NCBI RefSeq assembly: GCF_003594935.2
Contig: NZ_CP043342.1
Coordinates: 124,001 to 188,000, forward strand
DNA from: Enterobacter huaxiensis
GTDB taxonomy: Bacteria; Pseudomonadota; Gammaproteobacteria; Enterobacterales; Enterobacteriaceae
Reading direction: 5' to 3'
Length of the DNA stretch: 64,000 nucleotides
Shown piece by piece: positions 42,868 to 51,790 of the stretch. The position numbers were made by a program, and so were the translations under genes. Position 1 is the stretch's first letter, and the number at the start of each line of letters is the position of its first letter. The notes under the pieces are model-generated. The model was not told the origin of the DNA. It did no database searches and saw only the letters and a list, made by a program, of their open reading frames with translations.

Positions 42868-43541
42868 GTCAACTCAACGGTGTGCTGGAGTCCCTTGAGT
42901 GGGAAAGCACCTTTTTTGCACGTCCTTCGGCAATTGTTCGTCTGCGCGATGACGCGCCTGTTTTGCAGGCAGCGGACTTCGCGGCGTGGCAACGCGTGCA
43001 GGCGAAGATCCCGGCGGGCCGCGCCGATCTGCTGGATGCGCTCCAGCAGCAGGGCTTCCGGCTGGTTGAAGGCGAAGTTGACCTTTCCATTACGGTTTCC
43101 CGCCACGCGTCGGCAGGCGCAGAAATTGCAACGGAGCAGGACATTCCGGCGCTGCGCCAGATGGCGGCGCAGGCGTTTGCCCAAAGCCGCTTTCGTGCTC
43201 CCTGGTATAAGCCTGAAGACAGCGGCCGTTTTTATGCTCAGTGGATTGAAAATGCGGTAAAAGGCACGTTCGACCACGCGTGTCTGGTTTTCCGCGCGGT
43301 GGATGGCCAGATTCAGGGGTTCGTTTCCCTGCGAAAGGTGAATGAGCAGGACGCGCGCATCGGGCTCCTCGCCGGCCGCGGCATGGGCGAGAAACTCATG
43401 CAGGCTGCGCTGCGCTGGGCAGAGCAACAACAGCTATCGACGCTGCGGGTGGCGACCCAGATGGGCAATACCGCCGCGCTTAAACGTTATATTGCGAGTG
43501 GAGCCAACGTCGACGCCACCGCTTACTGGTTATACAGGTGA
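42864..43541 (+). CDS. wecD: dTDP-4-amino-4,6-dideoxygalactose N-acetyltransferase
   Basis: WecD acetylates dTDP-fucosamine to dTDP-Fuc4NAc, the third sugar donor of enterobacterial common antigen. The product is about 225 residues with a C-terminal GNAT domain ([45 protein letters not shown]). The likely start is TTG at 42864, because it overlaps the wecC TGA (TTGA) with AAAGG 9 bases upstream and gives nearly the E. coli length. A GTG at 42858 would add two residues. Confidence 0.92.
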   Translation: MSQLNGVLESLEWESTFFARPSAIVRLRDDAPVLQAADFAAWQRVQAKIPAGRADLLDALQQQGFRLVEGEVDLSITVSRHASAGAEIATEQDIPALRQMAAQAFAQSRFRAPWYKPEDSGRFYAQWIENAVKGTFDHACLVFRAVDGQIQGFVSLRKVNEQDARIGLLAGRGMGEKLMQAALRWAEQQQLSTLRVATQMGNTAALKRYIASGANVDATAYWLYR

Positions 43542-43545
43542 CATG

Positions 43546-44676
43546 ATGATTCCATTTAACGCCCCACCCGTTGTCGGAACTGAACTGGACTATATGCAAT
43601 CTGCCATGGGCAGCGGCAAGCTCTGTGGCGACGGCGGTTTCACCCGCCGCTGCCAGCAGTGGATGGAGCAACGTTTCCACAGCGCTAAAGTACTGTTGAC
43701 GCCGTCCTGTACGGCCTCCCTGGAGATGGCGGCGCTGCTGCTGGACATCCAGCCCGGCGATGAAGTGATCATGCCAAGCTATACCTTCGTCTCCACGGCG
43801 AACGCATTTGTGCTGCGCGGAGCGAAAATCGTCTTTGTGGATATCCGCCCGGATACGATGAATATCGATGAAACGCTGATTGAAGCGGCGATCACCGAGA
43901 AAACGCGGGCGATTGTTCCGGTGCACTACGCGGGCGTGGCCTGCGAGATGGACACCATCATGGCGATCGCCAAGAAGCATGACCTGTTTGTGGTAGAAGA
44001 CGCCGCGCAGGGCGTAATGTCCACCTACAAAGGGCGCGCGCTCGGTACCATCGGCCATATCGGCTGCTTTAGCTTCCACGAAACCAAAAACTACACCGCG
44101 GGCGGCGAGGGCGGCGCGACGCTGATTAACGACCGTGCGCTGGTTGAACGCGCCGAGGTGATCCGTGAGAAAGGCACCAACCGCAGCCAGTTCTTCCGCG
44201 GTCAGGTCGATAAGTACACCTGGCGCGATATTGGATCCAGCTACCTGATGGCGGATCTGCAGGCCGCCTACCTGTGGGCACAGCTGGAAGCGGCAGAGAG
44301 AATCAATCTGCAGCGCCTGTCCCTGTGGCAGACCTATTACGACGCGCTGGAGCCGCTGGCGAAAGCAGGGCGCATTGAGCTGCCGACCATTCCGGCAGAC
44401 TGTGTCCACAACGCGCATATGTTCTACATCAAGCTGCGCGACAACGACGATCGCAGCAGCCTGATTGCCTGGCTGAAAGAGGCCGAGATTCTGGCAGTAT
44501 TCCACTACATCCCGCTCCACTCCAGCCCGGCTGGCGAAGCATTTGGCATGTTCGCCGGTGAAGACCGCTACACTACCAAAGAGAGTGAGCGCCTGCTTCG
44601 CCTGCCTCTGTTCTACAACCTCGCGCCCGTCAACCAGCGTACGGTGATTAATACCCTGCTGAGTTATTTCGGCTGA
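43546..44676 (+). CDS. wecE: dTDP-4-amino-4,6-dideoxygalactose transaminase
   Basis: WecE converts dTDP-4-keto-6-deoxyglucose to dTDP-4-amino-4,6-dideoxygalactose with glutamate. The 376-residue PLP enzyme begins MIPFNAPPVVGTELDYM and has the Schiff-base Lys in FHETKNYTAGGEGG. A second ATG directly upstream (43543) is possible. Its substrate would normally be made by RffG/RffH, which are not in this cluster. Confidence 0.98.
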   Translation: MIPFNAPPVVGTELDYMQSAMGSGKLCGDGGFTRRCQQWMEQRFHSAKVLLTPSCTASLEMAALLLDIQPGDEVIMPSYTFVSTANAFVLRGAKIVFVDIRPDTMNIDETLIEAAITEKTRAIVPVHYAGVACEMDTIMAIAKKHDLFVVEDAAQGVMSTYKGRALGTIGHIGCFSFHETKNYTAGGEGGATLINDRALVERAEVIREKGTNRSQFFRGQVDKYTWRDIGSSYLMADLQAAYLWAQLEAAERINLQRLSLWQTYYDALEPLAKAGRIELPTIPADCVHNAHMFYIKLRDNDDRSSLIAWLKEAEILAVFHYIPLHSSPAGEAFGMFAGEDRYTTKESERLLRLPLFYNLAPVNQRTVINTLLSYFG

Positions 44677-44677
44677 T

Positions 44678-45928
44678 ATGTCTCTGGCAAAAGCATCGGT
44701 GTGGACCGCCGCGTCCACATTCGTCAAAATTGGCGCCGGGCTGCTGGTCGTTAAGCTGTTGGCCGTCTCATTTGGCCCGTCGGGCGTCGGGCTGGCGGGG
44801 AATTTCCGCCAGCTGGTCACCGTGCTTGGCGTACTGGCGGGGGCCGGAATATTCAACGGCGTAACCAAGTACGTTGCCCAGCATCAGGATGATGCCGAAA
44901 AGCTGCGTTCGGTTGTAGGAACGTCTTCAGCCATGGTGCTGGGGTTTTCAACGCTGTTAGCCGTGGTGTTTTTAGTGGCGGCGGCACCGATTAGCCAGGG
45001 CCTGTTTGGTCACACGCAGTATCAGGGGCTGGTGCGTCTGGTCGCGCTGGTGCAGATGGGAATTGCCTGGGCAAACCTGCTGCTGGCGCTAATGAAAGGC
45101 TTCCGTGATGCTGCAGGGAACGCGCTGGCGCTGATCCTGGGTAGCGTTATTGGCGTCATTGCCTACTACTTCTGCTATCGCTTTGGCGGCTATGAAGGGG
45201 CGCTGCTGGGGCTGGCGCTGGTGCCTGCGTTCGTTGTCATTCCGGCGGCGTTTATGCTGATGCGCAGAGGGGTCATCCCGCTACGTTACCTGAAACCGCA
45301 GTGGGACAAGATGCTGGCGGGGCAGTTAGGCAAATTTACCCTGATGGCGCTCATCACCTCGGTGACGCTGCCGGTGGCCTACGTGATGATGCGAAACCTG
45401 CTGGCTGCGCATTACAGTTGGGATGAAGTCGGGATTTGGCAGGGCGTGAGCAGCATTTCCGATGCCTACCTCCAATTTATAACGGCTTCCTTTAGCGTCT
45501 ATTTGCTGCCAACCTTATCGCGACTGACCGTAAAAAAGGATATTACCCGCGAGATTTTCCGCTCATTGCGTTTTGTGCTCCCTGCCGTGGCGGTCGCCAG
45601 CTTTACCGTCTGGTTATTGCGCGACGTCGCTATCTGGCTGCTCTTCTCGGCGAAGTTTATCGCCATGCGCGACCTGTTCGCCTGGCAGCTGGTTGGCGAT
45701 GTGTTGAAAGTCGGCGCGTACGTTTTCGGTTATCTGGTGATTGCGAAAGCCTCGCTGCGGCTGTATATCCTGGCGGAGATTAGCCAGTTTGCGCTGCTGA
45801 CGGCGTTCTCGCACTGGCTTATCCCTTCGCACGGCGCGCTGGGGGCCGCTCAGGCCTATATGGCAACTTATATCGTTTATTTCGCTGCCTGCTGCGGCGT
45901 ATTTTTACTTTGGCGTAAACGCGCATGA
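44678..45928 (+). CDS. wzxE: Lipid III (ECA) flippase WzxE
   Basis: WzxE moves the undecaprenyl-linked enterobacterial common antigen repeat unit across the inner membrane. The 416-residue protein is a MOP-superfamily flippase with about 12 membrane helices and the N-terminal [18 protein letters not shown]. One base separates it from wecE, and its stop overlaps the wecF start (ATGA). Confidence 0.97.
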   Translation: MSLAKASVWTAASTFVKIGAGLLVVKLLAVSFGPSGVGLAGNFRQLVTVLGVLAGAGIFNGVTKYVAQHQDDAEKLRSVVGTSSAMVLGFSTLLAVVFLVAAAPISQGLFGHTQYQGLVRLVALVQMGIAWANLLLALMKGFRDAAGNALALILGSVIGVIAYYFCYRFGGYEGALLGLALVPAFVVIPAAFMLMRRGVIPLRYLKPQWDKMLAGQLGKFTLMALITSVTLPVAYVMMRNLLAAHYSWDEVGIWQGVSSISDAYLQFITASFSVYLLPTLSRLTVKKDITREIFRSLRFVLPAVAVASFTVWLLRDVAIWLLFSAKFIAMRDLFAWQLVGDVLKVGAYVFGYLVIAKASLRLYILAEISQFALLTAFSHWLIPSHGALGAAQAYMATYIVYFAACCGVFLLWRKRA

Positions 45929-47004
45929 CTGCACTGATTCACATACTGGGATCGGACATCCCACACCATAACCAGACCGTACTGCGGTTCTTCAACGATG
46001 AGCTGGCGTCGGGCAATCCTGATGCGCGCGAGTTTATGGTTGCGGGTCACGATAATGGCCTGAGCGCGGCGTGTCCGGCGCTCAATATCACGTTCTGGCC
46101 GGACAAAGCGGCGCTTGCAAAGGCGGCTATCGCGAAAGCCAGGGCGGATCGCGAGCAGCGCTTCTTTTTCCATGGGCAGTTTAATACCGGCCTGTGGCTG
46201 GCGTTGCTGAGTGGCGGAATCAAATCCTCGCAGTGCAGCTGGCATATCTGGGGAGCCGATCTCTACGAAGTGTCGCGCGGCTGGAAGTTCCGTCTCTTCT
46301 ACCCGCTGCGCCGCATGGCGCAGGGCCGCGTAGGGTGCGTGTTCGCCACCCGTGGCGATCTTAATTACTTTGCGAAGCAGCACCCCAACGTACGCGGTGA
46401 GCTGCTCTATTTCCCGACGCGCATGAACCCGGCGCTGAACAATATGGCGAACGACACGCTGCGCGAGGGCAAACTGACGATTCTGGTGGGTAACTCCGGG
46501 GATCGCAGTAACGAACATGTTGCCGCACTCCGTGCAGTGCATCAGCAGTTTGGCGATACGGTGAATGTGGTTGTGCCAATGGGCTATCCGGCGAACAACA
46601 ACGCTTACATTGATGACGTCCGCCAGCAGGCGCTGGCATTGTTCAGCCCTGAGAACGTGCACATTCTGCAGGATAAGCTGGAGTTTGATGACTACCTGGC
46701 GCTGCTGAGAAAGTGCGATCTGGGCTATTTCATCTTTGCCCGCCAGCAGGGGATTGGTACGTTATGTCTCCTTATCCAGGCAGGCGTTCCGTGCGTGCTC
46801 AATCGCGAAAATCCGTTCTGGCAGGACATGGCCGAGCAGCACATTCCGGTACTGTTTACCGGGGATGAGCTCAACGAGGACGTGGTTCGTGAGGCGCAGC
46901 GCCAGCTGTCGCTGGTGGATAAAAATGCCATCGACTTCTTCAGCCCGAACTTCCTCACGCCGTGGCACCGCGCGCTGCGTATTGCTTCAGGAGACAACGC
47001 ATGA
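45925..47004 (+). CDS. wecF: TDP-Fuc4NAc:lipid II Fuc4NAc transferase
   Basis: WecF (RffT) adds Fuc4NAc to lipid II and completes the ECA trisaccharide on undecaprenyl pyrophosphate. The 359-residue GT56-family protein begins [20 protein letters not shown] and contains [17 protein letters not shown]. Both ends overlap neighbouring genes by ATGA junctions. Confidence 0.96.
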   Translation: MTALIHILGSDIPHHNQTVLRFFNDELASGNPDAREFMVAGHDNGLSAACPALNITFWPDKAALAKAAIAKARADREQRFFFHGQFNTGLWLALLSGGIKSSQCSWHIWGADLYEVSRGWKFRLFYPLRRMAQGRVGCVFATRGDLNYFAKQHPNVRGELLYFPTRMNPALNNMANDTLREGKLTILVGNSGDRSNEHVAALRAVHQQFGDTVNVVVPMGYPANNNAYIDDVRQQALALFSPENVHILQDKLEFDDYLALLRKCDLGYFIFARQQGIGTLCLLIQAGVPCVLNRENPFWQDMAEQHIPVLFTGDELNEDVVREAQRQLSLVDKNAIDFFSPNFLTPWHRALRIASGDNA

Positions 47005-48353
47005 GCCAGTTGCAATTTAGCGGCTTGCTGGTGGTTTGGCTACTGAGCGCGCTGTTCATCGCTACGCTCACCTGGTTTGAGTTTCGCCGCGTTCGCTTTA
47101 ACTTCAACGTCTTCTTCTCGCTGCTGTTTCTGCTGACCTTTTACTTCGGCTTTCCGCTGACCAGCATTCTGGTTTTCCGTTTTGACGTTGCCGTTGCCCC
47201 ACCGGAAATTCTGCTGCAGGCGCTGCTTTCCGCGACCTGCTTCTACGCCGTCTACTACGTCACCTATAAAACGCGCCTGCGCTCTGCGACAGCGGCCGCA
47301 CCACGGCGACCGCTTTTCACCATGAACCGGGTGGAGACGCATCTGACGTGGGTGATGTTGATGACCATCGCGCTGGTCAGCGTCGGCATCTTCTTCATGC
47401 ACAACGGCTTCCTGCTGTTTAAGCTGCAGTCCTACAGCCAGATTTTCTCTGCCGAAGTGTCGGGCGTGGCGCTAAAACGTTTCTTCTACTTCTTCATTCC
47501 GGCAATGCTGGTGGTCTTTTTCCTGCGCCAGGACAGCAAAGCCTGGCTGTTTTTCCTGGTCAGCACCGTCGCGTTTGGCGTTCTCACCTACATGATCGTG
47601 GGCGGCACGCGCGCGAACATCATCATCGCCTTCGCCATCTTCCTGTTTATCGGCATTATTCGCGGGTGGATCTCCCTGTGGATGCTGGCCGCCGCGGGTG
47701 TGTTTGGCATTGTGGGGATGTTCTGGCTGGCGCTGAAGCGCTACGGGCTAAACGTGGCCGGTGATGAAGCGTTTTATACCTTCCTGTACCTGACGCGCGA
47801 CACCTTCTCGCCGTGGGAAAACCTGGCCCTGCTGCTGCAAAACTACGACAAGATCGACTTCCAGGGCCTGGCGCCGATTGTGCGAGACTTCTACGTCTTT
47901 ATCCCGACATGGCTGTGGCCTGACCGCCCGGGGGTTGTGCTGAATACGGCAAACTACTTTACCTGGGAAGTACTGAACAACCATTCGGGCCTGGCGATCT
48001 CGCCGACCCTGATTGGCTCGCTGGTGGTGATGGGCGGCAGCTGGTTTATATTGCCCGGCGCGGTTGCCGTGGGGCTGATTATTAAATGGTTCGACTGGCT
48101 CTACACCCTCGGCAACGAGGAGACGAACCGCTATAAAGCCGCGATTTTGCACAGTTTCTGTTTTGGTGCCATTTTCAATATGATCGTTCTGGCGCGCGAG
48201 GGGCTGGATTCGTTCGTCTCGCGCGTGGTGTTCTTCATGGTCGTTTTCGGCATCTGCCTGCTGCTGGCAAAACTGTTGTACTGGTTGTTTGACAGCGCAG
48301 GGCTGGTGCACCGACGTGAGCCTCAAGGCAGCACAACGCTGTCGCAAGTCTGA
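47001..48353 (+). CDS. wzyE: ECA polymerase WzyE
   Basis: WzyE polymerises enterobacterial common antigen repeat units in the periplasm. The 450-residue integral membrane protein has around 11-12 hydrophobic segments and no soluble domain. The ATG at 47001 overlaps the wecF stop (ATGA) and gives [15 protein letters not shown], with the E. coli length. Confidence 0.96.
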   Translation: MSQLQFSGLLVVWLLSALFIATLTWFEFRRVRFNFNVFFSLLFLLTFYFGFPLTSILVFRFDVAVAPPEILLQALLSATCFYAVYYVTYKTRLRSATAAAPRRPLFTMNRVETHLTWVMLMTIALVSVGIFFMHNGFLLFKLQSYSQIFSAEVSGVALKRFFYFFIPAMLVVFFLRQDSKAWLFFLVSTVAFGVLTYMIVGGTRANIIIAFAIFLFIGIIRGWISLWMLAAAGVFGIVGMFWLALKRYGLNVAGDEAFYTFLYLTRDTFSPWENLALLLQNYDKIDFQGLAPIVRDFYVFIPTWLWPDRPGVVLNTANYFTWEVLNNHSGLAISPTLIGSLVVMGGSWFILPGAVAVGLIIKWFDWLYTLGNEETNRYKAAILHSFCFGAIFNMIVLAREGLDSFVSRVVFFMVVFGICLLLAKLLYWLFDSAGLVHRREPQGSTTLSQV

Positions 48354-48365
48354 GTAGGGATGGTA

Positions 48366-49106
48366 ATGACTGACACAACTTCTGCGCCGCGCTATGCGCT
48401 GCGCGGCCTCCAGCTTATTGGCTGGCGAGATATGCAGCACGCGCTGGATTTTCTGTTCTCGGACGGGCAGATGAAATCCGGCACGCTGGTGGCTATAAAT
48501 GCGGAAAAGATGCTGGCGGTTGAAGATAACGCGGAAGTGAGAAGCCTGATTGAGGCCGCGGAGTTTAAATACGCCGACGGCATCAGCGTAGTGCGCTCTA
48601 TTCGCAAAAAGTATCCTGATGCTAATGTTTCACGCGTCGCCGGGGCTGACCTCTGGGAACAGCTCATGGCACGCGCGGGTGCAGAAGGGACGCCGGTATT
48701 CCTGATCGGCGGTAAGCCGGACGTGCTGGCGCAGACGGAACAAAAGCTGCGTAGCCAGTGGAATGTTAACATTGTGGGCAGTCAGGACGGCTACTTCAAA
48801 CCTGAGGGCCGGCAGGCGCTGTTCGAGCGCGTGCGTGACAGCGGGGCGAAAATCGTCACCGTGGCGATGGGCTCCCCGCGCCAGGAGATCCTGATGCGGG
48901 ATTGCCGTCTGGTCTGCCCGGATGCCCTTTATATGGGCGTTGGCGGCACGTATGACGTATTCACCGGCCACGTTAAGCGCGCGCCAAAAGTCTGGCAAAA
49001 CCTGGGGCTGGAGTGGCTCTATCGTCTGCTGTCGCAGCCGACGCGCATCAAGCGGCAGATCCGTCTGCTGCGCTACCTCGCCTGGCACTACACCGGCAAG
49101 ATGTAA
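48366..49106 (+). CDS. wecG: UDP-ManNAcA:lipid I transferase
   Basis: WecG (RffM) transfers ManNAcA to undecaprenyl-PP-GlcNAc to form lipid II of enterobacterial common antigen. The 246-residue GT26 protein has [23 protein letters not shown], and the family core ADGISVVRS with VAMGSPRQE and [17 protein letters not shown]. The ATG at 48366 has GGGA at a good distance; an ATG at 48360 would add two residues. It is the last gene of the wec operon. Confidence 0.97.
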   Translation: MTDTTSAPRYALRGLQLIGWRDMQHALDFLFSDGQMKSGTLVAINAEKMLAVEDNAEVRSLIEAAEFKYADGISVVRSIRKKYPDANVSRVAGADLWEQLMARAGAEGTPVFLIGGKPDVLAQTEQKLRSQWNVNIVGSQDGYFKPEGRQALFERVRDSGAKIVTVAMGSPRQEILMRDCRLVCPDALYMGVGGTYDVFTGHVKRAPKVWQNLGLEWLYRLLSQPTRIKRQIRLLRYLAWHYTGKM

Positions 49107-49280
49107 TCAAAATGTAGCGCGATATGCTATTCGCGCTGCAACTCCCCTGCAAAACTGCTGCGTTTATGTGCAATGCATTCATTTTTTTAATGCATCGTTT
49201 GCCATTTGGCAGAATTTAAGAAACCATTCGCACCGTATTTCAGTACCCCCCTAAAACAATAACCGGCACAAAGCCGGTAT

Positions 49281-49303
49281 ACAGCAAACACAACCGAGGA
49301 TTT
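49281..49303 (+). promoter_or_regulatory. CA-rich element before thrP (candidate ACA enhancer / GcvB target)
   Basis: The sequence ACAGCAAACACAACC, followed by GAGGA and the ATG, is rich in ACA triplets. In Salmonella, yifK has ACA motifs that raise translation and are the pairing site of the small RNA GcvB. A short hairpin, ACCGGC/GCCGGT, lies just upstream at 49,262-49,278. Whether GcvB exists in this genome cannot be seen here. Confidence 0.6.
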
Positions 49304-50677
49304 ATGGCAGAGAAAAAACCGGAGCTACAGCGTGGGCTGGAGGCTCGACATATTGAATTGATAGCGCTGGGCGGCACTATCGGCGTGGGCCTGTTTATGG
49401 GCTCTGCAAGCACGCTCAAATGGGCTGGTCCTTCCGTACTGCTGGCGTACATCATCGCCGGGCTGTTCGTCTTCTTCATCATGCGTTCAATGGGCGAAAT
49501 GCTGTTCCTGGAGCCGGTGGCCGGTTCCTTCGCCGTCTACGCGCACCGGTATATGAGCCCGTTCTTTGGCTATCTCACGGCCTGGTCGTACTGGTTTATG
49601 TGGATGGCGGTGGGCATCTCGGAAATCACCGCGATAGGCGTCTACGTGCAGTTCTGGTTCCCGGATATGGTTCAGTGGATACCCGCGCTTATCGCCGTGG
49701 GGCTGGTCGCGCTGGCGAACCTGGCGGCGGTACGCCTGTACGGTGAAATCGAGTTCTGGTTCGCGATGATCAAAGTCACCACCATCATTGTGATGATTGT
49801 GGTCGGCCTGGGGGTAATCTTCTTCGGCTTTGGCAACGGCGGGCACTCTATCGGCTTCGGCAACCTGACCGAACACGGCGGCTTCTTTGCAGGCGGCTGG
49901 AAAGGGTTCCTGACGGCGCTCTGTATCGTCGTCGCCTCCTATCAGGGCGTTGAGCTGATCGGCATTACTGCCGGTGAAGCGAAAAACCCGCAGGTCACGC
50001 TGCGTAGCGCAGTAGGCAAGGTGCTGTGGCGTATCCTGATTTTCTACGTGGGTGCGATTTTCGTTATCGTGACCATCTTCCCATGGAATGAAATCGGCAC
50101 CACCGGCAGCCCGTTTGTCTTAACCTTCGCTAAGATTGGCATTACGGCAGCGGCTGGCATTATTAACTTCGTGGTGCTCACGGCCGCGCTCTCCGGCTGT
50201 AACAGCGGCATGTACAGCTGTGGCCGCATGCTTTACGCGCTGGCTAAAAACAACCAGCTGCCGGCCGCGATGGGTAAAGTGTCGCGCGCGGGCGTGCCGG
50301 TTGCCGGCGTCGCGGTGTCCATTGCGATTCTGCTGATCGGCTCGTGCCTCAACTACATCATCCCCAATCCGCAGCGCGTGTTCGTTTACGTCTATAGCGC
50401 CAGCGTACTGCCGGGCATGATCCCATGGTTTGTGATCCTGATTAGCCAGCTGCGTTTCCGCCAGGCGCACAAGCAGGCGATTGCCAGCCATCCGTTCCGT
50501 TCGATTCTGTTCCCGTACGCGAACTATTTAACGATGGCGTTCCTGATTTGCGTATTAATCGGAATGTACTTTAATGAAGATACCCGCATGTCGCTGTTTG
50601 TCGGGATGATCTTCCTGGCCGCCGTGACGGCTGCATACAAGATATTTGGCCTGGGGCGCCGCGCCACCCTGCATTAA
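49304..50677 (+). CDS. thrP: Threonine/serine transporter ThrP (YifK), APC family
   Basis: ThrP (YifK) is an inner-membrane amino-acid permease; in E. coli it imports threonine and serine with protons. The 457-residue protein has about 12 membrane helices and the amino-acid permease signature beginning [19 protein letters not shown]. It ends RRATLH, a little shorter than the E. coli protein. It follows the wec operon after about 200 bases and precedes the tRNA cluster. Confidence 0.94.
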   Translation: MAEKKPELQRGLEARHIELIALGGTIGVGLFMGSASTLKWAGPSVLLAYIIAGLFVFFIMRSMGEMLFLEPVAGSFAVYAHRYMSPFFGYLTAWSYWFMWMAVGISEITAIGVYVQFWFPDMVQWIPALIAVGLVALANLAAVRLYGEIEFWFAMIKVTTIIVMIVVGLGVIFFGFGNGGHSIGFGNLTEHGGFFAGGWKGFLTALCIVVASYQGVELIGITAGEAKNPQVTLRSAVGKVLWRILIFYVGAIFVIVTIFPWNEIGTTGSPFVLTFAKIGITAAAGIINFVVLTAALSGCNSGMYSCGRMLYALAKNNQLPAAMGKVSRAGVPVAGVAVSIAILLIGSCLNYIIPNPQRVFVYVYSASVLPGMIPWFVILISQLRFRQAHKQAIASHPFRSILFPYANYLTMAFLICVLIGMYFNEDTRMSLFVGMIFLAAVTAAYKIFGLGRRATLH

Positions 50678-50741
50678 GTGGAGGAATAAGCGGCAAAATG
50701 TGCAAACCATAACCAAACGCGCATTTTTTTCAAAAAAGCAC

Positions 50742-50770
50742 TAGACAGCGGGGTCGGAGGTACGTAATAT
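50742..50770 (+). promoter_or_regulatory. Promoter of the tRNA operon
   Basis: TAGACA (50,742-50,747) and TAATAT (50,765-50,770) are 17 bases apart. A GC-rich discriminator (CCAGCCCCGC) follows the -10, typical of stringently controlled stable-RNA promoters. It precedes the Arg, His, Leu and Pro tRNA genes. Confidence 0.75.
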
Positions 50771-50791
50771 CCAGCCCCGCAACGGCGCTAA

Positions 50792-50868
<77 letters not shown>

Positions 50869-50935
50869 TTAACCCGGTGCTGGAGCTGCGGTGGTCTGAG
50901 AAGTGGTCAGTACCGCGTGAAAAAAGAATACAGTG

Positions 50936-51011
50936 GTGGCTATAGCTCAGTTGGTAGAGCCCTGGATTGTGATTCCAGTTGTCGTGGGTTCGAATCCCAT
51001 TAGCCACCCCA
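50936..51011 (+). tRNA. hisR: tRNA-His (anticodon GTG)
   Basis: The acceptor stem GTGGCTA pairs with TAGCCAC, followed by C and CCA. The anticodon loop TTGTGAT gives GTG. The extra 5' G (G-1) required for histidine charging is encoded at 50935. Confidence 0.97.
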
Positions 51012-51033
51012 TTATTTGAAAGAGTTGTGAATT

Positions 51034-51119
51034 GCGAAGGTGGCGGAATTGGTAGACGCGCTAGCTTCAGGTGTTAGTGTCCTTTGGATGTGGGGGTTCG
51101 AGTCCCCCCCCTCGCACCA
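51034..51119 (+). tRNA. leuT: tRNA-Leu (anticodon CAG)
   Basis: This is an 86-base class II tRNA with a long variable arm (TGTCCTTTGGATG). The anticodon loop CTTCAGG gives CAG. The acceptor GCGAAGG has an A-C mismatch with the 3' strand, as in the E. coli gene. CCA is encoded. Confidence 0.96.
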
Positions 51120-51165
51120 CGACTTTTAAATGAATTGAACTAAAAATTCAAAAAAAGCAGTACAT

Positions 51166-51242
51166 CGGCGAGTAGCGCAGCTTGGTAGCGCAACTGGTTT
51201 GGGACCAGTGGGTCGGAGGTTCGAATCCTCTCTCGCCGACCA
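51166..51242 (+). tRNA. proM: tRNA-Pro (anticodon TGG)
   Basis: A 77-base cloverleaf with acceptor CGGCGAG / CTCGCCG-A-CCA. The anticodon loop TTTGGGA gives TGG. It is the last tRNA of the operon, 7 bases before the terminator. Confidence 0.97.
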
Positions 51243-51248
51243 ATTTTG

Positions 51249-51272
51249 AACCCCGCTTCGGCGGGGTTTTTT
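51249..51272 (+). terminator. Terminator of the tRNA operon
   Basis: AACCCCGC, TTCG, GCGGGGTT followed by TTTT is a stable UUCG-capped rho-independent terminator directly after proM. Confidence 0.95.
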
Positions 51273-51335
51273 GTTTTCTGCGTTTCTCTACCATTTTCCA
51301 CGCTGTTGTCATTCCCCGACATTCCTTCTTCCCGC

Positions 51336-51353
51336 TGTCGCATTTTAGCGACA
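51336..51353 (+). promoter_or_regulatory. GlrR-type activator site (distal) upstream of glmZ
   Basis: TGTC-N10-GACA matches the binding consensus described for the response regulator GlrR (QseF) upstream of glmY and glmZ in enterobacteria. It lies about 190 bases upstream of the sigma-54 promoter. Confidence 0.75.
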
Positions 51354-51398
51354 TGCAACTCATTGAAAAATAACTGATTGTTAATAGTGATAGATTTA

Positions 51399-51416
51399 TG
51401 TCTCTCCCTGGAGACA
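51399..51416 (+). promoter_or_regulatory. GlrR-type activator site (proximal) upstream of glmZ
   Basis: A second TGTC-N10-GACA lies 46 bases after the distal one. Two such sites upstream of a -24/-12 promoter form a typical enhancer arrangement for a sigma-54 activator. Confidence 0.75.
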
Positions 51417-51523
51417 CATAAGCGCTGCGACTGCGCCGTTTCAGGGTGTAAGACGCGCCTCAAAGATAAAATTTCCTTTTATCTTAGAATGTTGCGCGAT
51501 GTAAAAGTTCTAAGTGTAAAACT

Positions 51524-51537
51524 GGCACGTTACGTGC
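51524..51537 (+). promoter_or_regulatory. Sigma-54 promoter of glmZ (with overlapping -10-like box)
   Basis: TGGCACG-N4-GTGCA has GG at 51,524-51,525 and GC at 51,536-51,537, the invariant GG-N10-GC spacing of -24/-12 promoters. The GC lies 13 bases before the expected GlmZ 5' end. A TAATAT sequence just downstream could act as a sigma-70 -10 box, as in species with overlapping promoters. The 51,273-51,549 stretch contains no gene; apart from the GlrR sites it holds a 9-bp inverted repeat (AAGATAAAA/TTTTATCTT) at 51,463-51,485. Confidence 0.85.
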
Positions 51538-51549
51538 AATAATATACAT

Positions 51550-51753
51550 GTAGATGCTCATTCCATCTCTTATGTTCGCCTTAGTGCCTCATAAACTCAG
51601 GAATGACGCAGAGCCGTTTACGGTGCTTATCGTCCACTGACAGATGTCGCTTCGGCCTCATCAAACACCATGGACACAACGTTGAGTGAAGCACCAAATA
51701 TGTTGTCTTACAGACCTGTTTCAACGCCTGCTTTTATAGCAGGCGTTTTTTTT
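51550..51753 (+). ncRNA. glmZ: Small regulatory RNA GlmZ
   Basis: GlmZ is an Hfq-binding small RNA that base-pairs with the glmS leader and activates glucosamine-6-phosphate synthase production. RapZ and RNase E inactivate it by processing. The sequence from GTAGATGCTCATTCCATC through CACCATGGACACAACGTTGAG to the terminator hairpin ACGCCTGC/GCAGGCGT with a T8 tail is close to E. coli GlmZ as I recall it. The length is about 204 bases. As in E. coli it lies beside hemY, but without the aslA and aslB genes. Confidence 0.93.
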
Positions 51754-51759
51754 GCCCAT

Positions 51760-51783
51760 AAAAAAGGAGGCCGCCTGGCCTCC
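51760..51783 (-). terminator. Terminator of the hemCDXY operon
   Basis: On the minus strand GGAGGCC, AGGC, GGCCTCC followed by a T run forms a rho-independent terminator 7 bases after the hemY stop. It lies back to back with the glmZ terminator. Confidence 0.9.
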
Positions 51784-51790
51784 TTCATAT

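Noticed and set aside
43480..44868. 462-codon open frame opposite wecE and wzxE
   Set aside because: It spans two clearly identified genes on the other strand and has no domain; codon bias of wecE explains it.
51307..51321. TGTC-N7-GACA as a third GlrR site
   Set aside because: The spacer is 7 rather than 10 bases, so it does not fit the consensus of the other two sites.
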